A stretch of 42,079 bases of DNA from Candidatus Omnitrophota bacterium (GTDB taxonomy: Bacteria > Omnitrophota > Gorgyraeia > Gygaellales > Profunditerraquicolaceae). The position numbers and the translations under genes are program-made. The DNA is taken from positions 230,313 to 272,391 of the forward strand of contig JALOQK010000001.1 in the NCBI GenBank assembly GCA_025453395.1, given 5' to 3'. The notes beneath the pieces are model-generated. The model worked only from the letters and a program-made list of their open reading frames with translations. It made no database searches and was not told the origin of the DNA. Positions 13,001-25,000 of this stretch are shown here, piece by piece. Position 1 is the first letter of the stretch. The number at the start of each line of letters is the position of its first letter.

Positions 13001-16000
13001 CTTAAACCCGCGTTCATGGCTTCAGGGGTAACCACGCCTGAAAGCATTTTTAATGTCTTCGCGATGTAATCATCCGCGTCCCAGCGCGCGTAAGTAGAGT
13101 TGTACACCGGAAAGACAAAAAAACAAATCCGGAAGAATTTGCTAAAACGATAGACCCGTTCCAAACTTTGCCTTATCTTGTCCAGCCTTGCTTTATCAAT
13201 TTGCACTTCAGAAAGGAATTGTTTTATCGATTCGGCTTCAAGAATGGCGCCCCCTGCGGCAAGCTGAGTAATTGCGCTCTCTTTTTTCTTACGGCGTTCA
13301 TAGTTTTCTCTAGTATGGTTGATCAGCCAGCGTTCCATGCGCCCACGGGTAAACTGTTCATACATTTCATCCGGACGGGTAAGTTTCAACAGATAACAAA
13401 CAAAACCTCCTATGGCAACAAATATCCCAACCTTTAATACAATATAAAATCCGGCAACAATTTTTTCTAAAGCTGCTACGCGTTCTGCGGTTAACTGTTG
13501 AAAAATTTCCTGGAATATGTTTGCGGGATTACCAACCAAAACGTCTTTGAGCCCTGCTATTTGCTGTCCAGCGTATGCCGCCTGAGCGGCGTAACTAAAG
13601 ATTATAGTGATGAAGATAAGGCTCCCCAGCGCCAATTGCAACTCTGCTGAGTTAGCAAACCATTTAACTGCCGCGTTCGGGCGCAAGAAGGTATCGCGCA
13701 TCCCTGCCTTTTGCGTTGCCCCCACCCAGGCGTTTTGGGGATCTGGGACATCGGTCATTCTGATTACGCCAAAAGAAAAAATACTCGGGCTGACCGCGTC
13801 GTAAAGCCTTTGCCCGTTTTCCACAATGCCTGTATCTATTACCCGGATATAACGTTCGCCTAAATTTTTATTCGCGGCTTGGATATTAAAAGCGCGGACT
13901 AATTTCTTATCGGATTTGGTAAATATTCGGGTCGCCTGCCTTAAATCTAAGGCCTTGATAAGCTCTTCTGCCAGGGGAGTATATTTCTCATAAAGACAAT
14001 TTGTGTCAAAAGGCGCTGCCTCTCCTTTTATTTGAGAGATAATTTGTTCATTGATAAGAGGGGAATTACTATATAAAAACATAGCCGCAAAACACCAGCC
14101 GTTTATTCCGGCTGTATTCATCTGCTGTTGTGCCTGCGCAATGACTGCGGGCTGATGCATAAAATAATAAACTCCCGCGGCTATAGCAGCTAAGGCGGAG
14201 ATAGCAAAAAGCATAAAGAAAAGCGGCAAAATCAAGCAGCCCTTCAAAGGCGCAAGCCTAATCTCTTCTTCCGCAATCTTCTTATAGCGCGGGTCTTGAG
14301 AAACTAATTCTATATACCTTGTATTCTTTGCATCCTTCTGAACCTGCACAATCTTTTTATTGGCAGAGCTTATTTCAATAATTTTACCGAACCTGTCTAA
14401 AGATGGGGTTTTATCATTTAAAAGCGGCTCATAGATCTGACTTAGTCTTTGTTCGTTTCTGGAAATACCCGTACTCTGCAAGATTTCATGAACAACAAAC
14501 TGTGTCATAACCGCTACGTCAGAACCCTTAATATAGGCACTATCTATTGCCACCGCGAATTCCGCGTCTTCTCCACTTAAGTTACTACGGAAAAAGCTTA
14601 CTGCGGGAAGAAGCGTTAGCGCCTTTGAATCTTTGGCCCGAGGGAAACCCTTGTTTTTTGTTTCTATCAAGAATATACGCAACTTAAAGGTTATGTTCTT
14701 GGCTTGGCCATCCCCAATTCTTTTTTCTAAAGTAACTTCCCCTTTGTCCAAAATATCTGCGGCTCTGTTCAAATTATTAACCTGCTTCTCATATGCATTA
14801 AACGGCCCTAATTTGGATAAAGCACCTGTGGCATTCCTGATCTGATCAACCATAAACACATAATTCATATCACCCGGATCGACACTAATCGTAAATTGCT
14901 TACGCATGTTCGCGTTAAGCAATATCTTCATTACATAATCTTTGGCGGTTTTTAAATCCTCTGGGGTGGCCTCCAGATCAAGCGGCGCGCTTTTGGCAGA
15001 ACCATTGTGTTTTCCATACTTTTCATCAAACTTCTTCCAGAAACCCTGCCCGAAATTCGGACGGCATTCACGATCATTACCATTTATTATCACCCTGAAT
15101 GTATTCGGGCCGTACCTGCCGTCAATCACAGTTTGCTTTCCATCGCAATTGGTATTCTCAAAAGTTACCACCCAGGCGTCATCTATTCTTGGCCCGTTGC
15201 TAACTACTGCTTTCTTCTTTATCACAGGCACAGGAGAATGGTTGGTTGGTGTTGCCGAATTTATCTTCTCAACAGGCAAGACTTGCAGATTCTTTTCCTT
15301 GGCGAATTCCTGCAATTGGGCAAGGCCTGTTTTCTGGCAAGCGCTAACAAAACATTTCCACTTGTTAGCATTGTTGCAAATTTCAGAATAAATCTTAATT
15401 AAATCCTCCCGATTGCCGGGATGCTTTAAAGCAGAAATTAAATCTTCAACGAATACAGGATTTATTTTAAAATTGCTTCCGGATAAAATATTATTCCAAT
15501 TACCGCTATTATTTATTAATCTTACGGAAAAATCATTGCCTTGGTATTTACCGCTAATTTCAATCATACGCGTATCTTTACCTGAAGCCCCAGTTTTCAC
15601 TCCATCCTTATTTATACTACAAGACAAATCATACTCCGCTTCAGCCTGCACAGGCTCTTCTGCCTTAAGCGCTTCTATTTTCGGCTCTTCTATTTTCGGC
15701 GTTTCAACCACAGACTCTTTCACTTCTGCAGTTTCTATAACAGGCTTCAGCTGCTCTACTAAAGGCTTTGGCTCTTCTACTACTGCTACTGCGGGCTTTT
15801 GCTCTTCTACTATTACTGGCTTTTGCTTTATTACTTCAGCTGCTGCATCCAGATCATCTTTTTGCATCAAAAATTTTACTAAGGCATTATCATCAATCGG
15901 CCCGTCCGGCAGCTCTTTACTTTGCTCAACCATGCGTTCCTGCTCAAGAATTCTTCTCTGCGCTTCTGCGCGATTTTTCTCAACAAGATCTCTCTGTATT

Positions 16001-19000
16001 TTTATGCGATTGCCCTCATGAAGCAGATCTTCAGGAGAAATCTTGCCTTCAGTAGCGCCCATTACATTTAATATCCATTCATCCCTATTCAGCCCATTTT
16101 CATGCTGTAACAGGGGATCTTTTATGCCCTTATCAATGTCATTCTTAATCCCGCCCTCATGCACCAAAGAAGTAAAAAGCGGCGCTTTATGGCCTTGATG
16201 GGCTTTTGCCATAACCGAGAATGGTAAAATAGGCACGCCATTGCCGTTGTTGGTTGCGCGGGTAGTTTTACCACCGACGTTAAAATATTTTCCTTTCTCC
16301 ATTACACCAGGCAGTTCAACAACAATAATAACCTTGGCGCATAATTCAAACGGTTTGTCGACACGCGTGTTAATAAATTCTCTAGCCTTCTTGTATTCCT
16401 CTAATAAGGCTTCAATAGTTTTAGCATGATCCTTAAGGTATTCTGGATTAAGCTTGCCATTAGCATAAACTTCTTTTTTCCAATCAATGCCGTTATCGGT
16501 TTTAACTGTCGAGAATAAGATAAATGTTCCTTTGGCCTTAAGCATTTCCATGAAGATTTTATATTCCCCATTCCCAAATCCCAGATCACTGCCCCGGTCT
16601 TGGCTTGTGTGGCTATTTTCAAATTCCAAACGCGCCCTCAACACGTTAAAACAAGGCAGAGAAAAGATTTCCTTGTTGGCAGGATCTGCGAATGCTAATT
16701 TCCATTCTTGCCAATGCTCCGTTATCTCACGCGCAACAACAGAAATATGCCTACTATTTTCCGGCTTGCCAAGTTCTTGGGCCAATTTCTCAAAAAATGG
16801 GGAATCTTTGGTCCCTGGTAAAAGCACGTTCCATATAGGCTTCACCGTAGTAACAAAAGCAGAAAAATCGTTTAGGCCGTACTTTCCTAATATTGTGATA
16901 CAGTGTTCTTCTTTCTCCTGACTTCCACCTGTGACTAAACCTGATCCAAAACTAAGCTTGGTGCTACTTATATCTACTTTCCTTATTGTTACCGGCAAAT
17001 CTTCATCTTTCTTGCTGAATACAGCCGGTTTCGGTTTACGCGGACGATATTCTCCTTGAGACTCCTGATGGGTTATTTGCAATAAAACGCTAAACATTTC
17101 CCGCGGCAAATAAAACATCGTCCTCTCGGCACTGCTATTTATTATTGTAATAACCATATCGGAACCAACAGGCTGGATTTTCTCTATTACATACTGTGGC
17201 ATTTTACTATATTCTTCTTTTATACGATTAGCCTGCGCATCATAAATATCTTTTGTAATCTTTTCTTGCTCAAACAATACGCCTAAAAGACAAGTTTCAT
17301 TTTCTAATCCTTTTTTATGCTGATCTAACGCAGATAAATGCTCATTAATAGAGCTTATCGCCCCTAACTCATGGACCCAAGGCACCAATACAAGATGCGG
17401 CATTTTAGATTTTATGGCTTGCTTAATATATGTAAACGTAATATACGGCACGCCTTCGCAATGCGTTGCGCGCGTCTTTTTATCATTGACAACAAATCTG
17501 CCGTCCTGTTCATCAATCATTCCAAAAGGCAACCCTATAACAACACGCAATTCTTTAGCCAAGTTAAATGGCCTAGCCTCCAGGCTATTAATAAACTCAT
17601 TTAAATCATTTAAGAGGCCTATTAGCTTTGATAATCCATCTTGCGCTAAAGAAGAAGCGCTTGTTATTCCGTTGTGTTCAACTAATTTAGATAATCTCCA
17701 TTTACCCTCTTCAAGAATAAAGGAAAGATATTTCCCTTGTTCATGTATCGCCTGCATCAAAATATTATAATCATTTACATCTAACCCCCAGTCGCTGCCC
17801 CGATCTTGGTTTGGTTTATCTTGCGGCTTGGGATGATTGGGAAATATTACTTTTAATGCATTTATTAGCGGGATATACGCAGCAATTTTCTGCTTGTCGC
17901 CCTTATTTTCAGAGACAAATTTAACAGTTTGCGGCCACATCAACTTCTTAAAACCTGCCATTAATTGCTCATACGGCTTGACTTGACCAAGCATTCTTTG
18001 TGCTTCCTGCGCGATATCCGGATTTTTCTCTAATTCTCTGGCCTTAACTAAAAATTCCTTGTAGGCAATCATAAATGGGGCAACTTTAAGCAAAAATTTA
18101 CTTATCTCAAAATCTGCCATGTTGTTGGTAAATGAAGCCTGAAAAACTTTAGACTCTTGAGCCAACTTTGCTAATGAAGCAACCAGCTCCTGAATAAGCG
18201 GCGCATACAAAACCTCCGGCTTCTTGGTTACGCTGGCGTTTAAATCCACAGCAATCACTTCCATCTCATTTGATGCCGCAGTAACAGCCGGATCAACAGC
18301 CTGTGGCTTAATTTCTTCGGGTTTTTGTGTTTGCGCGGTAGCTATCGAGATTGCTGCCTCCTCTATCTGGGCCGGCTGGCTTGTTGTTAAGCCAGATGTT
18401 GCTATGCCATTTTCAGGCTCATGTTTATACTTCTCTTTATCTTGCGCCAAAAGCTTATCATATTCTTCTTCTAGCAGACTTAAATTATTATTATGTTCCT
18501 GCCGCCATTTATGGAATAATTCTTTTCCTTTATCTTTCTTAAACTCTTGCGTCATAAGCTGCTCAAGCTCTTTAATCATTTTTTCAAGCAAGAGGTATCT
18601 ATCATAGTATTTACCAGCGTAGAATACATCGCGCTTTGTTTTCATAAAATCTAAACACTGCGGAATTTTATTCGTGATTTGCCGCTTAAGCCGGGTAATC
18701 TGGGCGGTGTCCTCAACCCTTATTTCCACTTGAGCCGGTTGTGCCGGCTTCTGCGGATAGGTTTGTTTTTTGGGCTTCCCGAATGCAAAAAAGGAAAATC
18801 CCGCCATTGCCGCTTCCGTGTCCCGGCCCAAGAGCAACCAGAGTCCGATGATGCCGATAGCGAGGAAAATACAAAAGAGTCCCTCTATGGGCATAGCAGA
18901 TTCATCTGTAACAGGCACCATCTTAACCGCGCCTTTAGGTTCAATAGGAATGTTGTCCCAAACGAGGGTTATTTTTGTACCGGTTGTGGCGGCCTCTTTA

Positions 19001-22000
19001 ACTTTAAGCAAATAAGGTTCTCCTGAATCGCCACGCTTTAAAAGCCACCAAGCGCCGCCAGTTTTTGCTATTGCCCGAGAAACAGACGCAAATATTTGAT
19101 GCATACCGTTGCCGCGTTTGGACTGCATTGCACCGCTATGAATCATATTACTATTTAATAATACTTCTGTTAAATTAGCTATACCCGGGCCATTATCCTG
19201 ACCGACTACAATAAACGACTGCGTAGGCTGTTGCGCGTCTTTCTTCAAAATAACTTTAACCTCTCCGCCTTGTCCATGCTGCATAATGTTACTAATAAGC
19301 TCGCAAAAAGACTCGCCCACACATAAAGCCACCTGTGAATTTTTCTGCATGAAACTTACGAATTCTTGCTTAACAAAAGCTTTAATATCCCCCATATCTT
19401 TCTGGGGAGGAATCCGTAATACATAAATACTGTCTTCTTGAATATTATTAATCGCATCAACTTCTTTCATATTTATGTTTTCTTGAATAACTGTAATTCT
19501 ATCATGCAGGGCTTGGTTAAACTCTCGGGCAAATTCAAGAAGAAGCTTATATTTTTCTTCTAAAGGCATCCCGGCTTTTAATCCTCTCTTGATTGAAAAA
19601 TCTTTTAACCAAAACAAAACCTCTTCCGAAGCGCTTAAATCACTAAGCAGGCCGTGGAAATATTTATAGTAGTCGCTGAATTTATGCTGCGGTTTCTTGC
19701 CTTGGGAAATTAGTCCGGAAATAGCATCATAAAAACCCTGCGTCCCAATACAGGGGGCCTGGGCCTGATTAAAACTATTATTAAGGTTAAAACTGAAGGG
19801 CTGCACACTATTTCTGCCTGTGGAAAGGATACCAACGGCTTCGGTGGCGCTTATTCTTTCAACAAATCTGGAAACCATCTTTTTTATCAAAATCCTCTGG
19901 CTTAAAACCGCCTGCCCGCGGCACTGCCCGGTAACAATGTTACATTTGATAAGAGCGGTAAACAGAGAATTAAAGATCAATTTCCGGCGCAGGTCATTAT
20001 TTTTCCAAACCCGCCCGAACTTCTCAATTGCCGCAAGCAGATTCTCCTCGTCAGGCATGCCATATTGGTCAAACTCAACGATAAAACCATTACCTGTTCC
20101 TTTTGCTTCATCAAATTCCTCAATTATTTCCGGCACTGCTCCGTCCCTAACTCCGATTAAGGCCGCGCCGCAGGCCATCATTGCCTTCATAAAGCCTGTG
20201 GCGGATGCTTCCATCTTATTTACAGAAAACATAATAAAAGCTGACAAGCCGCGCAGAATCAACTTTGCCACTGAATAATCATATTTGGGTATCTCGCCTA
20301 ATCTTCCATTTAATCTGGGGTTACTATTACACAATCTGCTTATAAGATCTCTGACCTTATCAGCAAAAATAGATTCAAATTTACGCCCGCCAACCAAAGA
20401 AACTATCCTTGACTTAATAAACCTTTTCTGGCGATTATCATCGCCTGCCAAAGCAGAAATAACCCTATCCGCGCATTTATAACCTACCATACGCCGAAGC
20501 GCCGCGGCAATCGGCCCATCCCAAACTTGTATATCATATGATGCCAGCCAACCTGACAAGTTTTGGCGCTGCTTGGCTAATATCGACTCAAGCTCATCAA
20601 GAAACGCCTCTTTATAGCAATGATTCTCTTCAAATTTATGGCGCAAGCCTTCATCATCATCTTGCGCAAGCTCAAAAAACTCTTTATATGACTTAATAAG
20701 CGCTCTTAATTCTTTTGACTGCCAAACATCCGGATGCACGCCGTTAGTGATATGGATGGAATCCATTTCTTCTTCCTTGGGCATAACCTTACAAGAGTGC
20801 TCTGGGTGCGTAAAGATTTCATTTCTTAAGATACGAGTTACTTTCTTGGAAACCCCTAAGATCATATCCGAACATTCAGCCGCCAAATAGGCAAGCTGAA
20901 TACGATCCCCCTGCGCGCAGATACTACGGTATTTTTCTTTGATCCGCCACTTCTGGAAGAAATCAATCGGGAACGTCTTCATCCCTGCCGGGACTACAGT
21001 ATGGTTTATATGGATAACAAGGGCATTCTTAAATGCCGGATCATCTCCAAATTCATCATCACAGGCCTGCGGAATCATTACCGCGGTATACATTTCATTC
21101 CCGATAATAATTAACTGCTCATTTACCTTTGCTTTTTCTTTCAAGTCCCTTAGATGCCTTAAAGCAACCTGGCGCTGAAGGTGCATCTGCATCCCCTGTT
21201 GATTGAAATCATCAGGATATAGTCCGCTAAATACATACGCCTTATCGCTTGTATCGTTATAATTAAAACCGCCATCCAGAAGATAAAATACACGCATTCC
21301 ATTGGGAAGAGTATAAGAATAGGCTTGCGTCTGAACATTGCCCGCTTTCTTATCCCATACTGAAAGATCAGACTCACAAATAAAATCTTCTTTTTCAAGG
21401 CAAGAGGTTAAGATTTGAATAAGCTGATCATCCAGCTTCCAGGATACTCCGTCAGCATTATGGATCCAACTGCGGTAAATCGGCATATACATAACTGTAT
21501 CAATGCCATTATCCTGCCAGCCACGGCCTAAGTCCGGCATAAGAGCCCCCAAACCGCCAGCGCAATTTGACTGGGAAAGCCTGCTTATAAGGTCATTTAT
21601 TTTCTCATCCGGATATTCTAAAGAAACCATCTTTTCTCTTACCTTTGCCAGCAGCTCTTGAGGAAAAGCCATTTCTTCCTGAAAAGAAACTACTGTGCTT
21701 CGGCTTACATCAGGAGCGTGTAGCGCCGCGAAAGAAATAACCCTTTGCGGCAGCTCATGATCAGCTACTAACTCAAACTGGCTGGTTAAGCTGGAGGGAA
21801 TTTCTTCTATGCGCATCAACGCAAGGCGCGCGCGGGCAGTAATAAGCAATCCTAAGAACTCATCATTTTCAAAACCGCAGATTTTCTTGGAAAGTACCTC
21901 TATGCAGGCATCAAGGATTTTAGGGTTGCGCAAGAGATAACGCAGGCTATGGCTTAGAGCCGGCTCTTCTTCGCGCTGTCCTTTTAAGTGAGAAATTGTT

Positions 22001-25000
22001 TCGTGATAGTAATTAAAATAGCGGAATAATTTCAATGCTTGCGCGTGCTCTGAGTTATCGCGCATTAAACTATATGTATACGAAGTAAAGTTATTTTGCC
22101 ACTGGCCAACAGCTAAAGACGAATCTATCTGAGGAACAAATATTACAGTAAATTCTTCTAAAGGCGCATCTTGGTTACCTGGAGGAGAACACTCAAGGGT
22201 AGATAACCACTCTATGTAATCTTTCCAGAAAGATTCTATTCTAAGAGCTGCCATGCCAGCAAGCTCAACCGGTAAATTATCTATATCGCTTTGGTCAAAA
22301 TCAAAATTAAAGAGCGTAAAACCTCTGCCACTTGTGTTTGGCGCGATACCAAGCTGAATCTCAATCCTGGGTAATTGTTTTTCCTGATCATCGGGCTTGT
22401 TATGCATAGGAGAAAAGTTAATTGGAAGCGTTTTCATTTTGGGCGAAATAAAAACGCCCCTGCGGGCAACATTATTAGTTGCCCGCCCAGGAATTGTTAT
22501 TGGTATTAAGCGCGGCGTTGATTTTCTCCCTAACAAACAGCCCCATCTCATTGCTGAGCTCAAGCCAGTTACCAGAGCTTGTCTGGCCTTGGACATGGCC
22601 GTCGTTATTGACGATAAAATGGTATTCGTGAAACCATTGAGGATAGCGCGCGTTAGCGAAGATGCAGTCCTGGCGAGGCATGATAAGGGTAAACTCAAGG
22701 TCCTGTAGGCTTTGCATGCTGCCACCTCCTTTTTATTGAAATGCCGGGACGCCTTCTTTACGAAAGCAACGATTGCACCCCACCAGCCACGGAAGGAGAA
22801 GCAACCTGCCCCGGCATTTCGGAAAACTATCAATAAAACTATTGTTAATATAGGCATAAGAATAACCGGATAACTTATAATTGCCCACAATACCACCAAC
22901 ACGGAAACCGGCTCAAAAGAAAAGGTGATTTTTGACTGGCTATTGCAAGAATTATCTGCTATATCATCAATCCACTGCCATTTTTCTTGAGAAGCTACCA
23001 AGCTATTATCAAGCTGTTTCAGTATTTTCTCTTTATCCTGTAAACAGCTGCTTTCAGAAAATACAACGCGCACTAAATTACCCGCTGCCAGCTGAAATTG
23101 ACCGACGAAAACAGCTAATATATTTTCCGGAAAAGAAACCCACTTACTGCCATCGTAATATTCAAACCTGACTAAATTTGGATTAAGCTCATAGATTACT
23201 GATGCGGAAAGAATATGCAAATCTTTACCCAATTTAAGCATTCCTGTAGGCTTTTGTTTTTCTCTTATGGAGAAACCTGCCTGTTCTTTAATATTAATGC
23301 CGGACTCTTGGGCGATTATATCTCTAACACCAGAAGCTACTGAAGATAACGCGGTGTTCAACTCATTATAGAATGTTTCATCTATGTTCTCGTGGACAGA
23401 AGCAATTATATTATTCAATAAAACGTCAACGCCTGTAAGATCATCCCTGCCGGAGTGTAAAATGCTTCTCCAGGCCACATACTTTGGAATAATCTGCGCT
23501 GGCATACTTAAGAAAAATTTAATACCCTTGTTTTCGGATAAACAAAAACGCGCTAACCAAAATTCAGGCATCTTCGCCAAATCTCCGCATAAAGATACTT
23601 CCACGCCTTTTTGAATAGCCTCAAGACAAACATGATGAATTTGCCTGACCATCTGCGGAACAACCGCATTGTAATAATAGTCAAACTTTTCCCTGTCCAT
23701 GCGGTTAATACCATACCAAGAGCTTATTAAATCATTGCTCCCGATGCTTATCCAGCTGATGTTATGGCCTAAGATTTCAGAAGATAGAAGCTCTTTCAAA
23801 GCCTCTACCGCTTGTTTTGTCTCTACCATAATGCCCCATTTGAACATATCAATATCGGAATAATTCTCTGCGTCTTTTAACTCCCAATCCATAGCTTGGG
23901 TGATAAGGCCCTCTATGGCTTTTATGTCGCCAGAGCTTTCTACCATAGGAAACATCACCCTAAAATTTTTATGCCCAAACCAATAAAGGCGCAAATAAAC
24001 ACGTAACTGTTGTACAGCAAGCGCCCTTCCTAAGGGATGCTCCAGATAGAATTTATTGCCCTTATAACGGCTAAATATAAATTGCGGGCATTTATCTTCA
24101 GTTACATCAAGCACCCTAAAATCCACTTCTAAACTGCTTGCCTTTAGCACTTCCTGAACACTGTTAAAGATATTTTTCGTAGAGGGAATAAAGATACCAG
24201 GATAGAAATACATTTCCGTGCGGAATAACCCGGCGCGTGAAGCTGCGTTTTCTTCCGCTTGCTTTAATTGCTCCGGAGAAATAACGTTGGCGCGCGGCAG
24301 GATCGTGTGGCTATCGGCAGCTTCCTTAAGCTTAGTATTATAATAAATATCTTCTTTCTGTTCTTTTTCCATCAAAAGAGAAAACTCCTCTTCCCTGATA
24401 GATGTTGGATAAACATATACTTTGCCGGTAGAAAAAATAAGCGCTTCAACATTTTCCCCGGAGTTAACTAAGCTATTACAGCTATTCCTCTGGGCATATC
24501 GTTTATCCACAATAATCACCGCAACCCCATCTGACTGGGCGCAAAGCGCGTAATGGCATTGAGTGGTCCCTTCAGAATTGATAATAGCCTTTAGCCTCTT
24601 GCCGTAGAACTTTTTTATATCATCATATTGCACAGGCGTTAATATCTTATCTAAGACCAGAATAACCGGCTTCTCTATGTTTGTAGACATACTAAACATC
24701 GTCTGGAATTCTACCTTACGGATAATATAATCGGCAATACCGAAAAATTGCTTCTCTATGCCATTTAATATATACTTTTCCTTCTCTTTACGGGAGACAA
24801 TACCCAGGGAGCCCATATATTTATCATATATATCCATAAGTTGGCTAAATTGAGACAGCGTTTCCGGAGCTAAAAATGCTTCTTCCAGAAAAATAGACCT
24901 GTAGCTGTGGTGGCCAAAATCTTCGGGCTTGCCATAATAATCATTAAGCCTTTTTAAGGCCTTGGACAAATATTCACGGTTGATCATAAACCACGAAGCA

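Noticed and set aside
14942-15391. Plus-strand 149- and 131-codon ORFs
   Set aside because: Antisense to the GKYG modules in the giant frame; no start signals.
15413-16021. Plus-strand 202-codon Ser/Phe-rich ORF
   Set aside because: It is the antisense of the Pro/Glu/Lys-rich spacer; the repetitive composition explains the absence of stops.
22397-22708. Plus-strand 103-codon ORF across the embedded cassette
   Set aside because: Protein-like in places, but it has no ribosome binding site I can see and lies antisense to two better-supported frames. Kept only as a note on the unusual stop-poor stretch.
22738-22820. tRNA or known riboswitch (TPP, c-di-GMP, SAM, cobalamin)
   Set aside because: No cloverleaf or anticodon arm, and the conserved core bases of those riboswitch classes are not present.
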